Shown here one piece after another: positions 42,985 through 53,847 of a DNA stretch of 64,000 nt. Each line of letters opens with the position of its first letter. Position 1 is the first letter of the stretch. The translations under genes were made by a program, and so were the position numbers. The notes beneath the pieces are model-generated. The model was not told the origin of the DNA. It searched no databases and saw only the letters and a list, made by a program, of their open reading frames with translations. The DNA is from Streptomyces sp. HUAS YS2 (GTDB taxonomy: Bacteria; Actinomycetota; Actinomycetes; Streptomycetales; Streptomycetaceae): contig NZ_CP137573.1 in NCBI RefSeq assembly GCF_033343995.1, forward strand, positions 3,753,001 to 3,817,000, written 5' to 3'.

Positions 42985-43830
42985 TCAGCGACGGCGGCGC
43001 AGGGCACGTCCGACGACGACCGCCGAGGCGAGGGCGAGGGCCGCGGCGGGGGCGACCCATCGGAGTGTGGCCCCGGCCCGGGCGGTCTCCGGCGCGGGCA
43101 CCGGGGCGTACCGGCCGCGCGGCGGCGCGTGGTCGACCTCCTCGGCACTGCGGCCGATCATGGTCCGCCGGGCGTGCGCGGCCTCGGCGGGAGGACCGAC
43201 GAAGTCCGGCGCGGCGGTCTCGGCGTCGGGCTCGTCGCCGACGAGCGGTTCGAGGGGCTCGAGGGGCTCGACGGACGGCGGAGGTACGGGCAGGTCGTGG
43301 CCGGCCGCGGGCGGCGCACCGGCCTCCGCGTCCCCGGACTCCTCAGCGGCGTCCGCCCCCTCGTCGTCGGCCTCGGCCTGACGCGCCGCAGCCTCCTCCG
43401 CCCGCTCCGCCTCGGCGCCCAGGGCCGCCGCGAACCGGTCGAGCAGGCGCCGGGCCGCCGCGTCGACGGTGTCGGCCGGCAGCTCCACGAGTCGGCCCTC
43501 CGCCCCGGCCGTCCCGCTGAACGCGAGCGTGGCGCCTTCCTCCGTCGGGGTGAGCCGGAGCGTCAGCGCGAGCTTCACCGAGCCCGAACCGCGCGCCTCC
43601 GTACCCTCGCCCTCGACCGTCCAGGCGTCGCCGCGCCCGGCGAGCCGCAGCGCGCCGCGGTACGTGATGGTGTGGCCGCCCACCCGGATCCTCAGCCGGC
43701 CGGCCAACGGACCGGCGTCCGCGTCGGCGTCCTGCTGGAGCCCGGGCACGCAGCGCGCCACCCGGGCGGGGTCCGCCAGCGTCCCGCGCAGCAGTTCGGT
43801 CGTGACCGGAACGAACACCTCATGCTCCAT
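42985..43830 (-). CDS. CoxG-like SRPBCC domain protein with C-terminal membrane anchor
   Basis: 281 residues. The N-terminal 135 residues look like an SRPBCC lipid/ligand-binding fold of the CoxG subgroup (VPVTTELLRGTLADPARVARCVPGL, EGRLVELPADTVDAAARRLLDRF). A long acidic and Pro-rich linker (about 136-250, including EPLEPLEPL) leads to a single C-terminal transmembrane helix (WVAPAAALALASAVVVG) ending in RRRR. It could be a tail-anchored cytoplasmic protein. Function unknown; no CO dehydrogenase genes are nearby. Confidence 0.72.
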   Translation of the reverse strand: MEHEVFVPVTTELLRGTLADPARVARCVPGLQQDADADAGPLAGRLRIRVGGHTITYRGALRLAGRGDAWTVEGEGTEARGSGSVKLALTLRLTPTEEGATLAFSGTAGAEGRLVELPADTVDAAARRLLDRFAAALGAEAERAEEAAARQAEADDEGADAAEESGDAEAGAPPAAGHDLPVPPPSVEPLEPLEPLVGDEPDAETAAPDFVGPPAEAAHARRTMIGRSAEEVDHAPPRGRYAPVPAPETARAGATLRWVAPAAALALASAVVVGRALRRRR

Positions 43831-43923
43831 GGAAGCCGAGCCTACTCAGACCGCCCGCCGCCGTCTTCGCTTTGCGCGCCGCGTCCGTCGCGCCCCTCCC
43901 TCCCCTCCGTCGTCTCCCGGCGG

Positions 43924-45708
43924 TCATCCGCCGTACCGCGGATGCACCAGCGTGGACGGCGGCAGCGGGCGCGGGCCCCGGGTGCGCTCGACGCGGCGGG
44001 CGCCGGACGCCAGCGCCCGCGCGGTCAGGGACTGCAGGTGCGGCGCCTCGGACGGGAGAGCCAGGGCAGGCGGCCGAGCGGCGGCCGAGGCCAGCACGAA
44101 GCCCCAGTCGTGCGGCGCCTCGCCCCGCCCGCCGGAGGCACGTTCGCCGGAGGCACGGCCGCCGGCCCGGGAGCCCGTGCCGAACGCGCCGTACGCACGG
44201 GTGGCGAGGCCCGCCGAGCGGAGCGTCGCCTCGACGGTCCAGTACGGCCCGGGGCGCGCCGTCGCCGAGCCCGCGTGCACCGCCATCCGCCCGCCCGGTG
44301 CGAGGACACGGGCGGCGAGCCCGTAGAACTCCTCCGAGTACAGCTTCGTGCTCGCGGTGATCCCGGGGTCGGGCAGGTCCGAGACGACGACGTCGTACCG
44401 TCCGGCGGCCCGCGCGGCCTCGGCGCGCAGCCGGCGGAACGCGTCCGCGTACACCACCCGCACCCGCGGGTCGGCGTACGCCTCGCCGTTGAGCGCGGTG
44501 AGTTCGGGAGAGGTCCGGGCGAGCCGGACGACGCCGGGGTCGAGTTCGACGACGGTCACCGAGGTGACGTCGGGGTAGCGCAGCACCTCGCGGGCGGCGA
44601 GTCCGTCGCCACCGCCGAGGATCAGGACGCGGGACCGCGGCCCGTTCATCGCCGGGTGGACGAGCGCCTCGGGGTACAGGTGCGCGTCGCCGCCGCCCGT
44701 ACGGAAGGTGCCGTTCATGAACAGCGCGGCCGGGCCGCCCCGTTCACCGGTGACCACGACCTCCTGGAGGTCGGTCCGTGCGGCGACACGCACGCTGTCC
44801 CCGTACACGGCCTGCCGCGCGGCCCGTTCGAAGTCGTCGACGAGGACCGTCGCGGTGGCCAGGACGGCCAGCACGCCCACGTTCACGGCGAGCAGCATCG
44901 CGCGTGTGCGGGACGTGAGGTCGTGCCGGAAGAGCCAGAGCACCAGCGCGCCGCCGGCCACCGCGTTCACGGCGCCCGTCACCAGCGCGCCGGTGAGCTG
45001 GCCGAGCCAGGGCAGCAGCAGGAACGGGAAGGCGAGTCCGCCGACCAGCGCGCCCACGTAGTCGGCGGCGAACAGGTCCGCGACCGTGCCGGCGGCGTCG
45101 TCCGTCCCGTCGGCGGACCGCCGACGGGACCCGCGCCCCCGGCCGCCCGGGCCCGTCGGACCGCCCGCACCCGCCCGGCCGCCCGCACCCGCCTTGTACG
45201 CCCGGCCGCCCTCCCCGGACCCGTACGACGTCTCGGCGCGCTGGATCAGCGCCATGAGCAGCGGGATCTCCGCACCGATCAGCACGCCGATGGCCAGCGA
45301 GAACGCCACCAGCACGTAACGGGCCTCGCCGAGCCAGGCGAAGGCCGCGTACAGCACGAGCGCCGAGCAGCCGCCGATGAGCGCGAGCCCCGCCTCGACC
45401 AGGCCGAAGCCGACGGCCGCGCGGCAGCGCAGCCGCTTGGCGAGCAGCGACCCGACCCCCATCGCGAAGACCATGACGGACAGCACGACGGACGCCTGGG
45501 TGACCGAGTCGCCGATCAAGTAGGAGGCGAGGGCGACGAGTTCGAGCTCGTAGACGAGTCCGCAGGCGGCGCAGACGAAGACGACCGCGAGAACCCGGTA
45601 CCGCACCTCCCGCGGCCGCACCGGCGACGGGCGCGGGTGCCGCCGCTCCACGAGCTCGGGCAGCCGCGCCGCGGGTTTGGGCGACAGGGACACGGGCGGG
45701 TCGATCAT
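43924..45708 (-). CDS. Membrane protein with spermidine synthase-like domain
   Basis: 594 residues. The N-terminal half has about seven to eight transmembrane helices, starting VFVCAACGLVYELELVALASYLIG, a motif of the membrane-fused spermidine synthase family. The C-terminal half is a Rossmann domain: MNGTFRTGGGDAHLYPEALVHPAM, ILGGGDGLAAREVLRY and VVVSDLPDPG are spermidine synthase motifs. A Gly/Arg-rich insertion (about residues 165-200) interrupts the membrane part and a second one (GGRASGERASGGRG) lies near the end. Polyamine transfer is not certain; many relatives are of unknown activity. Confidence 0.82.
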   Translation of the reverse strand: MIDPPVSLSPKPAARLPELVERRHPRPSPVRPREVRYRVLAVVFVCAACGLVYELELVALASYLIGDSVTQASVVLSVMVFAMGVGSLLAKRLRCRAAVGFGLVEAGLALIGGCSALVLYAAFAWLGEARYVLVAFSLAIGVLIGAEIPLLMALIQRAETSYGSGEGGRAYKAGAGGRAGAGGPTGPGGRGRGSRRRSADGTDDAAGTVADLFAADYVGALVGGLAFPFLLLPWLGQLTGALVTGAVNAVAGGALVLWLFRHDLTSRTRAMLLAVNVGVLAVLATATVLVDDFERAARQAVYGDSVRVAARTDLQEVVVTGERGGPAALFMNGTFRTGGGDAHLYPEALVHPAMNGPRSRVLILGGGDGLAAREVLRYPDVTSVTVVELDPGVVRLARTSPELTALNGEAYADPRVRVVYADAFRRLRAEAARAAGRYDVVVSDLPDPGITASTKLYSEEFYGLAARVLAPGGRMAVHAGSATARPGPYWTVEATLRSAGLATRAYGAFGTGSRAGGRASGERASGGRGEAPHDWGFVLASAAARPPALALPSEAPHLQSLTARALASGARRVERTRGPRPLPPSTLVHPRYGG

Positions 45709-45770
45709 GTTCGTAACGCTACGTCACACATGCGGAGCAAATTGTCACCCACAAGAGTGCAATGGCCGAG

Positions 45771-45870
45771 TTCGCCGCACGGCGCGGCAAAGAGCTCGCA
45801 CCGCGCGTCGGAGAGCTCTCACGGCGCATCAAGCGCTCGCACGGCGCGTCTAGAGCTCGCACGGCGCGGC
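45771..45870. repeat. Five-unit 20-base tandem repeat
   Basis: Units at 45791-45810, 45811-45830, 45831-45850 and 45851-45870 follow the pattern AGAGCTCGCACGGCGCGTC with a few changes; a more degenerate unit covers 45771-45790. Each holds a GAGCTC-like and a GCGCG-like element. It lies between DUF2617 and the spermidine synthase-like gene on the minus strand and is not coding there. Confidence 0.8.
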
Positions 45871-45878
45871 TCGCGGAC

Positions 45879-46397
45879 TCAGGACGCGGCAGGCGTCCGG
45901 GCGCCGATCCGCGTCCGGGTCACCACCAACTGTCCTTCCTGCGGGTACGCGTGCCAGGTGCGCCAGCGCACCTGGCCCTCGTGCCGCTGCGCCAGCATCG
46001 CGGTGAACGCGTGCGGCGAGCCCGGAAACGTTCCGGCGAGGCCGTTGGGGTGGTCGGCGACGAGGGCGAGCAGCTCCTGCGCGCGGCCCGCGAACGAGCC
46101 CTGGGAGAGGGTCTCGACGCGCGCCGCGAACTCGTACTCCCACCCGCCCACCCGCTTGGACACGCCCAGCGGCAGCGGAGTGCTGCTGCCGGGCATGCAG
46201 GCGACGGTCTCGGAGCAGCTACGGCTCTCCTCCTCGAGGAGCACCTGGTGGGAGGCGCCCAGAAGGCGCAACTGGAGCTTGGCTCCGGTCAGTTCGAGAT
46301 CGAGCACGGCGAGGGCGGGCAGCGGCTCGCGCCCCAGGGCCCAGGCCAGGTCGGCCGCGCGTGTATCGGTGTAGGAGGTCTTCAGGGTCGTGAGCAT
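45879..46397 (-). CDS. DUF2617 family protein
   Basis: 172 residues, soluble. LTTLKTSYTDTRAADLAWAL, LELTGAKLQLRLLGASHQVLL and GSPHAFTAMLAQRHEGQVRW are conserved blocks that I recognise as DUF2617, common in actinobacteria. The fold resembles a beta-sandwich. Function unknown. ATG 46397 (MLTTLKTSY) is used because upstream sequence in frame is atypical. The promoter should lie in the 353-base region to the right. Confidence 0.78.
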   Translation of the reverse strand: MLTTLKTSYTDTRAADLAWALGREPLPALAVLDLELTGAKLQLRLLGASHQVLLEEESRSCSETVACMPGSSTPLPLGVSKRVGGWEYEFAARVETLSQGSFAGRAQELLALVADHPNGLAGTFPGSPHAFTAMLAQRHEGQVRWRTWHAYPQEGQLVVTRTRIGARTPAAS

Positions 46398-46750
46398 GGG
46401 TCGGCTCCGCAAACACGGTTTGACGGGTGGGCCGGGGGCGCCCCGGAGAAGGGTTCTACGGGAGTGGGGGATCGCCGTCTCGGGTCCACACACGGTCCGA
46501 GGGCTGGATGTTCTCAACAGCGAGGGAATCATGAAGTACTAGGACGGCACAGCGTTTTTACCCAACTTGGCGTGGTTTCCATCCCCTCGGGGGCCCCACG
46601 GTTCAACTGTTCAATCGGATTCGATCGTCAGGTCCCACAAGAAGGCTCACCCGGCGCACCGGGCCACACAGGGCCCGGACAACAGGAAGGTGCCCGGCGG
46701 CCGTTGGCCGCACCGGGCACCTTCACGACGAGCGGACCGACTGCCCCGTG
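46398..46750. other. Intergenic region holding the DUF2617 promoter and a terminator
   Basis: Non-coding on both strands as far as I can tell. It contains two direct GTTCAA copies eight bases apart (46601-46606, 46609-46614; TTGAAC on the minus strand), which could be -35 or regulator half-sites, a lower-GC stretch around 46510-46570, and the terminator at 46686-46724. Confidence 0.5.
46686..46724 (-). terminator. Terminator after the Cys-rich microprotein genes
   Basis: GAAGGTGCCCGG (46686-46697) pairs with CCGGGCACCTTC (46713-46724); an inner CGGCC-GTT-GGCCG stem extends it. Confidence 0.85.
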
Positions 46751-46954
46751 TCAGTCGCCTCCGCCGCCGCCCCCGCATCCGCCGCCCCCGCAGGACGACG
46801 AGCCGCACGAGCTTCCGCCCCCGCATCCGCCGCTGCCGCCGCCGCTGTCCCACCAACTGCGACGCCGGCCGCCCCTCCGTCGCCCGCCGCGGGCCGAGGA
46901 CATGACGCCCACGACCACGAGCAGCAGGACGATCGCGATCACCAGACCTTCCAT
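46751..46954 (-). CDS. Gly/Cys-rich membrane microprotein
   Basis: 67 residues. MEGLVIAIVLLLVVVGVM forms one transmembrane helix, followed by a basic patch (ARGGRRRGGRRRSWWD) and a tail of Gly, Ser and Cys with repeated SCGG/GCGG units (five cysteines) ending in GGGGGGD. ATG 46954 is preceded by GGGGGTGA. The next small gene upstream, 82 bases away, has the same layout with Ser instead of Gly. I do not recognise a named family. Such tails may bind metal, be lipidated or oxidised, or interact with a partner; this is speculation. Confidence 0.65.
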   Translation of the reverse strand: MEGLVIAIVLLLVVVGVMSSARGGRRRGGRRRSWWDSGGGSGGCGGGSSCGSSSCGGGGCGGGGGGD

Positions 46955-47036
46955 GACGGTCACCCCCGTTCTGTGCGTGTCAGGGGGATGCCCCCGCCCA
47001 CCCGGGCCGCAACGCGACTTGAGCAACTCCAGAGCT

Positions 47037-47330
47037 TCAGCTGCACGAGGAGCCCGACGAACAGGAGGAGCAGGAGGAGGACGAACAGGACGAACTCGAG
47101 CACGACGACGTCGACGAGCACGTGGACGACGACGTCGACGAGCACGTGGACGACGACGAGGACGAGCCGGAGGACGAGGAAGAGGACGAGGAGGAGGACG
47201 ACGCCCACCAGCTCCCGTCGGAGCGCGAGCCCGCGCTGTACGCGGTGTCCTTCAGGTGGAAGGCCACCACCGACACGACGATGGCGAGGACGATCACGAT
47301 CCCGATCACGAAGAGGGCTACCGCTGTCAT
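47037..47330 (-). CDS. Ser/Cys-rich membrane microprotein
   Basis: 97 residues. A clear transmembrane helix (VALFVIGIVIVLAIVVSVVAF) is followed by HLKDTAYSAGSRSDGSWW and then a tail of about 50 residues that is almost only Ser, Thr and Cys, with Cys recurring every 4-8 residues. The tail DNA is a tandem repeat with a 21-24-base period (about 47100-47160). Same strand and layout as the Gly/Cys-rich gene downstream. ATG 47330 has GAGGGG 11 bases upstream. The complementary strand has an acidic open frame that I consider a shadow. Confidence 0.62.
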   Translation of the reverse strand: MTAVALFVIGIVIVLAIVVSVVAFHLKDTAYSAGSRSDGSWWASSSSSSSSSSSGSSSSSSTCSSTSSSTCSSTSSCSSSSCSSSSCSSCSSGSSCS

Positions 47331-47407
47331 ACGGCGGTGATCCCCTCGCCGCGCGCATGCCAAAGCGCACTTGAGGAAGGCCAGAGCTTCGGCCCAGGAT
47401 GGCCGTC

Positions 47408-48574
47408 ATGACACGACCGCTGCTCAACCGCCGCCTCGCGGAGTTCGGCACGACGATCTTCGCCGAGATGTCCGCGCTGGCCGCCCGGACCGGGTCGATC
47501 AACCTCGGGCAGGGCTTCCCCGACACCGACGGCCCGGAGGAGATCCGCGAGGCCGCCGTGCGCGCCCTGCGCGACGGCCGGGGCAACCAGTACCCGCCGG
47601 GCCCCGGCGTCCCCGAGCTGCGCACCGCCGTCGCCGAGCACCAGCTGAAACGGTACGGACTCGCGTACGACCCGGACACCGAGGTCCTGATCACCGCGGG
47701 CGCCACCGAGGCGATCGCCGCGTCACTGCTCGCGCTGCTCGAACCGGGCGACGAGGTGATCGCCCTGGAGCCGTACTACGACTCGTACGCCGCCTGCATC
47801 GCGATGGCCGGCGCGACCCGGGTCCCGGTCACCCTCCGCCCGCACGAGGGCGCCTACGTCCTGGACCTCGACGAACTGCGGGCCGCGGTCACCGACCGGA
47901 CCCGGCTGATCCTGCTCAACACCCCGCACAACCCCACCGGCACGGTCCTCACCCGCACCGAGCTGACCGCGATCGCCGAGCTGGCGGTGGCCCGCGACCT
48001 GCTGGTGGTCACCGACGAGGTGTACGAGCACCTGGTCTTCGACGACGCCGCGCACCTGCCGATCGCGAGCCTGCCCGGGATGCGCGAGCGGACGGTCACG
48101 ATCGGCTCGGCGGGCAAGACGTTCTCGTTCACCGGCTGGAAGGTCGGCTGGATCACCGCCACGCCGGAGCTGACGAGCGCGGTCCGCTCGGCGAAGCAGT
48201 TCCTCACGTACGTGTCGTCCGGGCCGTTCCAGTACGCGGTCGCCGAGGCGCTGCGGCTGCCGGAGACGTACTTCGACGCACTGCGGGCCGATCTGCGGGC
48301 CAAGCGGGACCTGCTCAGCGACGGCCTGGAGCGGGCGGGCTTCGCGGTGTACCGCCCGGCCGGCACGTACTTCGTGACGACCGACATCCGGCCCCTGGGC
48401 GAGACGGACGGCTTCGCCTTCTGCCGGTCGCTGCCGGAGCGCTGCGGCGTCGTCGCGATCCCGAACGCGGTGTTCTACGACCACCGGGAGGAGGGCGCGC
48501 CGTTCGTGCGGTTCGCGTTCTGCAAGAGGTCCGATGTTCTCGAACAGGCGGTGAGCCGACTCCAGGGGCTGTAG
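47408..48574 (+). CDS. Class I aminotransferase, DapC/kynurenine-aminotransferase-like
   Basis: 388 residues. INLGQGFPDTDGPEEIREAA and NQYPPGPGVPELR are typical of the DapC/KAT group; NTPHNPTGTV, the Asp in VVTDEVYEHL, and the Schiff-base lysine in IGSAGKTFSFTGWKVGW complete the fold I site. Mycobacterial relatives are N-succinyldiaminopimelate aminotransferases, which would fit lysine/peptidoglycan synthesis; a kynurenine or methionine aminotransferase is the alternative. ATG 47408 is used; ATG 47399 adds three residues. Confidence 0.85.
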   Translation: MTRPLLNRRLAEFGTTIFAEMSALAARTGSINLGQGFPDTDGPEEIREAAVRALRDGRGNQYPPGPGVPELRTAVAEHQLKRYGLAYDPDTEVLITAGATEAIAASLLALLEPGDEVIALEPYYDSYAACIAMAGATRVPVTLRPHEGAYVLDLDELRAAVTDRTRLILLNTPHNPTGTVLTRTELTAIAELAVARDLLVVTDEVYEHLVFDDAAHLPIASLPGMRERTVTIGSAGKTFSFTGWKVGWITATPELTSAVRSAKQFLTYVSSGPFQYAVAEALRLPETYFDALRADLRAKRDLLSDGLERAGFAVYRPAGTYFVTTDIRPLGETDGFAFCRSLPERCGVVAIPNAVFYDHREEGAPFVRFAFCKRSDVLEQAVSRLQGL

Positions 48575-48700
48575 CGGGCGTTCCCGGCGCGCCCCCTCCG
48601 TGCCGCGCCGATCGTCGGGTAGACCGATTTGTCGGACAGATCCGGTTCAGTTCGTCGGATCGACCCGGCTCATCGGTTCCCGTGCGCACGGAGGTGCACC

Positions 48701-49900
48701 CTGTCCGCCGAGACCCTCGATCGCGCGGCCCCGTCGACCACCGGTGGCGTCGCCGTCCGGAACCCGGCGCGGTGGCGGGCGTCCCTGCACCGGGCGGCGC
48801 CCGCGCTCGGACTGTTCGCCGCGGCCCGGCTCACCGGGATGCTGGTCCTCGCCCTCTGGGCCTGGCACGTCGGCCGGTCGCCGCGGGCGCTGCTCGCGAC
48901 GTCCTGGGACTCCGACTGGTACACCCGGATCGCCGCCCACGGCTACGGCCGGACGCTGTACTGGCCCGACGGCGCCGTCCAGTCAGACCTGGCGTTCTTC
49001 CCGCTCTACCCCGGGCTGGTCCGGGGCGTCTCCGCCGTCCTGCCGGTGGCCGGCGGCACGGCCGGGCTGCTCGTGTCCTGGACGGCGGCCGGGGCGGCGG
49101 CCTGGGGCGTCTACCTGGTCGGCGAGCGGCTGCAGGGGCGGACGACGGCGACCTGGCTGGTCGTGCTGTGGGGGCTGCTGCCGCACTCGATCGTGCTGTC
49201 GATGGCATACACGGAGCCGGTGATGACGGCCCTCGCCGCCTGGTCGCTGTACGCGCTGCTCACCCGGCGCTGGCTGTGGGCGGGCGCGCTCGCGGCGCTC
49301 GCCGGGCTGTCCCGGCCGAGCGGGATCGCGGTCGCGGCGGCGGTGCTCGCGGCGGCCGGCTGGGAACTGTGGCGGCGGCGCGGCCGGGCGGCGGGCCGGC
49401 TGTGGGCCGCGGCGGCGCTCGCGCCGTCGGGCTGGCTGGCGTACGTGGTGTGGGTGGGCGTGCGGCGGGGCGATCCGCTCGGCGGGTACTTCGCCGTCCA
49501 GGACGGCTGGACGTCCCGCTTCGACTTCGGGGCCGGCGCGCTGCGCTTCGTACGGGACATGCTGACCCGGCCGACCCAGTTCGGCTTCGCGATGGCGCTG
49601 GTGATCACGGCGGCCGGGGTGCTGCTGTTCGCGCTGCTCGCGCTGGCGGACCGGGCGCACCGGCCGCCGCTGCCGGTACTGGTCTACACGGGGGTGCTGG
49701 TGCTCATCACGGTCGGCGGTTCGGGCTTCTTCGAGTCGAAGCCGCGCTTCCTGCTGCCGGCGTTCCCGCTGCTGCTGCCGCTCGCTTGCGCGTTGACGAA
49801 AGCCCGGCCGAGGGCCGCGGTCGCGGTGACCGCAGCCCTGGCCGGGCTGTCGTTCTGCTACGGGGTGTACGCGCTGACGCTGGCCCCGATGGCGTTGTGA
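48701..49900 (+). CDS. Membrane glycosyltransferase (mannosyltransferase-like, GT-C)
   Basis: 399 residues with about nine to ten transmembrane helices. LLATSWDSDWYTRIAAHGYG has the acidic loop typical of GT-C enzymes, and SDLAFFPLYPGLVRG and HSIVLSMAYTEPVMT match the PIG-V-like mannosyltransferase group. Such enzymes use polyprenyl-phosphate sugars at the outer membrane face. The best ribosome site in the region, GGAGGTG (48690-48696), stands four bases before a CTG codon (48701), and no ATG or GTG is in frame nearby; TTG 48629 lacks a ribosome site. A CTG start is therefore likely. Confidence 0.78.
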   Translation: MSAETLDRAAPSTTGGVAVRNPARWRASLHRAAPALGLFAAARLTGMLVLALWAWHVGRSPRALLATSWDSDWYTRIAAHGYGRTLYWPDGAVQSDLAFFPLYPGLVRGVSAVLPVAGGTAGLLVSWTAAGAAAWGVYLVGERLQGRTTATWLVVLWGLLPHSIVLSMAYTEPVMTALAAWSLYALLTRRWLWAGALAALAGLSRPSGIAVAAAVLAAAGWELWRRRGRAAGRLWAAAALAPSGWLAYVVWVGVRRGDPLGGYFAVQDGWTSRFDFGAGALRFVRDMLTRPTQFGFAMALVITAAGVLLFALLALADRAHRPPLPVLVYTGVLVLITVGGSGFFESKPRFLLPAFPLLLPLACALTKARPRAAVAVTAALAGLSFCYGVYALTLAPMAL

Positions 49901-49904
49901 GGCC

Positions 49905-50450
49905 TCACTCGGACTCGGTGCCGGCGTCGCCGGACTCCTTGTCCTCCGGGCTCTCCAGGCCGAACTGCTCCACGAGCCACTTGTCGAACTCGATGGACGC
50001 GCGGACCCAGCTGACCGTGGAGGACACGAAGTGCTCCAGGGCGACGCCGGTGCCGATCAGCATCTGCGCCTCACCGATGAGACGGAGGGTGGCGGAGCCG
50101 TCCTCCTCCTCGTGCAGGTGCGTGTAGACCTTCGGCCACAGGGTGCGGCGGTTCCAGTCGTCGATCGCGTCGAGGACCTTGGCGCGGTCGTCGGCGGAGT
50201 GCGGACGGTCGTAGAAGGTCCGCACGGAGAAGACCTTCTGCTCGTCGTCGCCGCGGAACATGAAGTACGTGCGGAAGTCCTCCCACGGCGCCGCGAGGTC
50301 ACCCTCGTCGTCGACGACGTACTTCAGCTCCATCTGGTCGAGGAGCTGCTTGACCAGGTCCTGGTCGGGGACGACGGGGCCCGCCGGTCCTGAGGCCTGA
50401 GGCTGGGGCTGGCCCCCGAAATTCGGAATCGAGGACGGGTCGATGCTCAC
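49905..50450 (-). CDS. YbjN domain-containing protein
   Basis: 181 residues. After a Pro/Gln-rich N-terminus, residues 30-155 form the type III-chaperone-like YbjN fold: LLDQMELKYVVDDEGDLAAPW, RVKVFS-like EQKVFSVRTFYDRPHSAD, and VLDAIDDWNRRTLWPKVYTHL. The tail is acidic. Function in actinobacteria is unknown. GTG 50450 has AAGGGA at a good distance. It ends four bases from the glycosyltransferase stop on the opposite strand. Confidence 0.83.
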   Translation of the reverse strand: MSIDPSSIPNFGGQPQPQASGPAGPVVPDQDLVKQLLDQMELKYVVDDEGDLAAPWEDFRTYFMFRGDDEQKVFSVRTFYDRPHSADDRAKVLDAIDDWNRRTLWPKVYTHLHEEEDGSATLRLIGEAQMLIGTGVALEHFVSSTVSWVRASIEFDKWLVEQFGLESPEDKESGDAGTESE

Positions 50451-50567
50451 CGTGGATTTCCCTTCGTACGGATGTTGTCATCCTCTCCCATGCGGGGCGG
50501 GGGGTGGCAACCCCACAGGGCCGTAACGGGTCCCGTATCCGCTGCGGGCTGACATGATCTCGTGCTC

Positions 50568-51038
50568 ATGGGGGATCTCACGGGGAACGCGACGAACGCC
50601 GCGCCGAGGCGCGGGCGCCGATGGCTGTGGATCTCGCTCGGCCTGATGACCGTCCTGTGCGGTCTGCCGGTCGCCTTCGTCGTCTGGAGCGTGTCGTTCT
50701 GGGACTCTGCCGCCGAGCCGGAACCCGTCGACTGCGCGGAGACCATGGCGTGGGCCGGAGCGACCCTCCCGAGGAGCGCCGAGGGCGCCCGCTGCACGCG
50801 GACCAGCTGGCTGGACGTGCAGGAGACCGCCGAGTTCCGGATGCCCCGCGACGAGGTCGAGGGCTGGCTGGCCGGCACCTGGCCGGCCGGCGAGCGGCGC
50901 ACGTACTGCGGGGCCGACGTGTGCCTGGACGTGCAGGAGCCGGCCACGGTGCCGGACCCGCCGGCGGCGGTGAGCGTGTCGGTGCGGTGGAAGGACGGGA
51001 ACACGGCCCTCGTACGCGTCATGCCGTTCACGGTCTGA
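50568..51038 (+). CDS. Small single-helix membrane protein, unknown
   Basis: 156 residues. A basic N-terminus (PRRGRRW) leads to one transmembrane helix (LWISLGLMTVLCGLPVAFVVWSVSFW), then an extracytoplasmic domain with four cysteines (CAETMAW, RCTRTSW, YCGADVCLDV) that could form two disulphides. SWLDVQET and CLDVQEP suggest a short internal repeat. I do not recognise the family. ATG 50568 is used; GTG 50562 adds two residues. It converges on clpB. Confidence 0.62.
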   Translation: MGDLTGNATNAAPRRGRRWLWISLGLMTVLCGLPVAFVVWSVSFWDSAAEPEPVDCAETMAWAGATLPRSAEGARCTRTSWLDVQETAEFRMPRDEVEGWLAGTWPAGERRTYCGADVCLDVQEPATVPDPPAAVSVSVRWKDGNTALVRVMPFTV

Positions 51039-51110
51039 CGCGTACGAGGCGGGACGGTCACCCGGCCACGCGGAGGAGGCCGGAAAGCGGAGGCCCGAAC
51101 CGCGCGGCCC

Positions 51111-53702
<2,592 letters not shown>

Positions 53703-53789
53703 GTGCGGTGTCTCCTCCTCGGCGTCGGCTGCCGGCGTCCTCAGGCACTCTGTTCATGCCACTTCTCTGACGCTTCCAACATACACAAA

Positions 53790-53810
53790 GTTGAGTCTAT
53801 TCCGCTCAAG
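53790..53810. promoter_or_regulatory. HAIR operator (HspR site) upstream of clpB
   Basis: On the minus strand CTTGAGC-N7-ACTCAAC, matching the HspR inverted repeat CTTGAGT-N7-ACTCAAG at 12 of 14 arm positions. It is 88 bases before clpB and 38 bases before the divergent flavin-type gene, so it could affect both. Confidence 0.85.
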
Positions 53811-53847
53811 GTGTCGGACAGGGGTCCGCCGCGGGTAGTTTCCGGGC

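Noticed and set aside
45771..45870. CRISPR array
   Set aside because: The repeats are directly adjacent with no spacers, and no cas genes are present.
42982..46374. A very long plus-strand open frame across four minus-strand genes
   Set aside because: It has Arg/Gly/Gln-rich composition without recognisable domains and spans intergenic repeats and terminated genes.
47122..47340. An acidic open frame (Asp/Glu repeats) on the plus strand
   Set aside because: It is antisense to the Ser/Cys-rich membrane protein, whose transmembrane helix and ribosome site are convincing. Repeats of GAC/GAG on one strand necessarily give Ser codons on the other.
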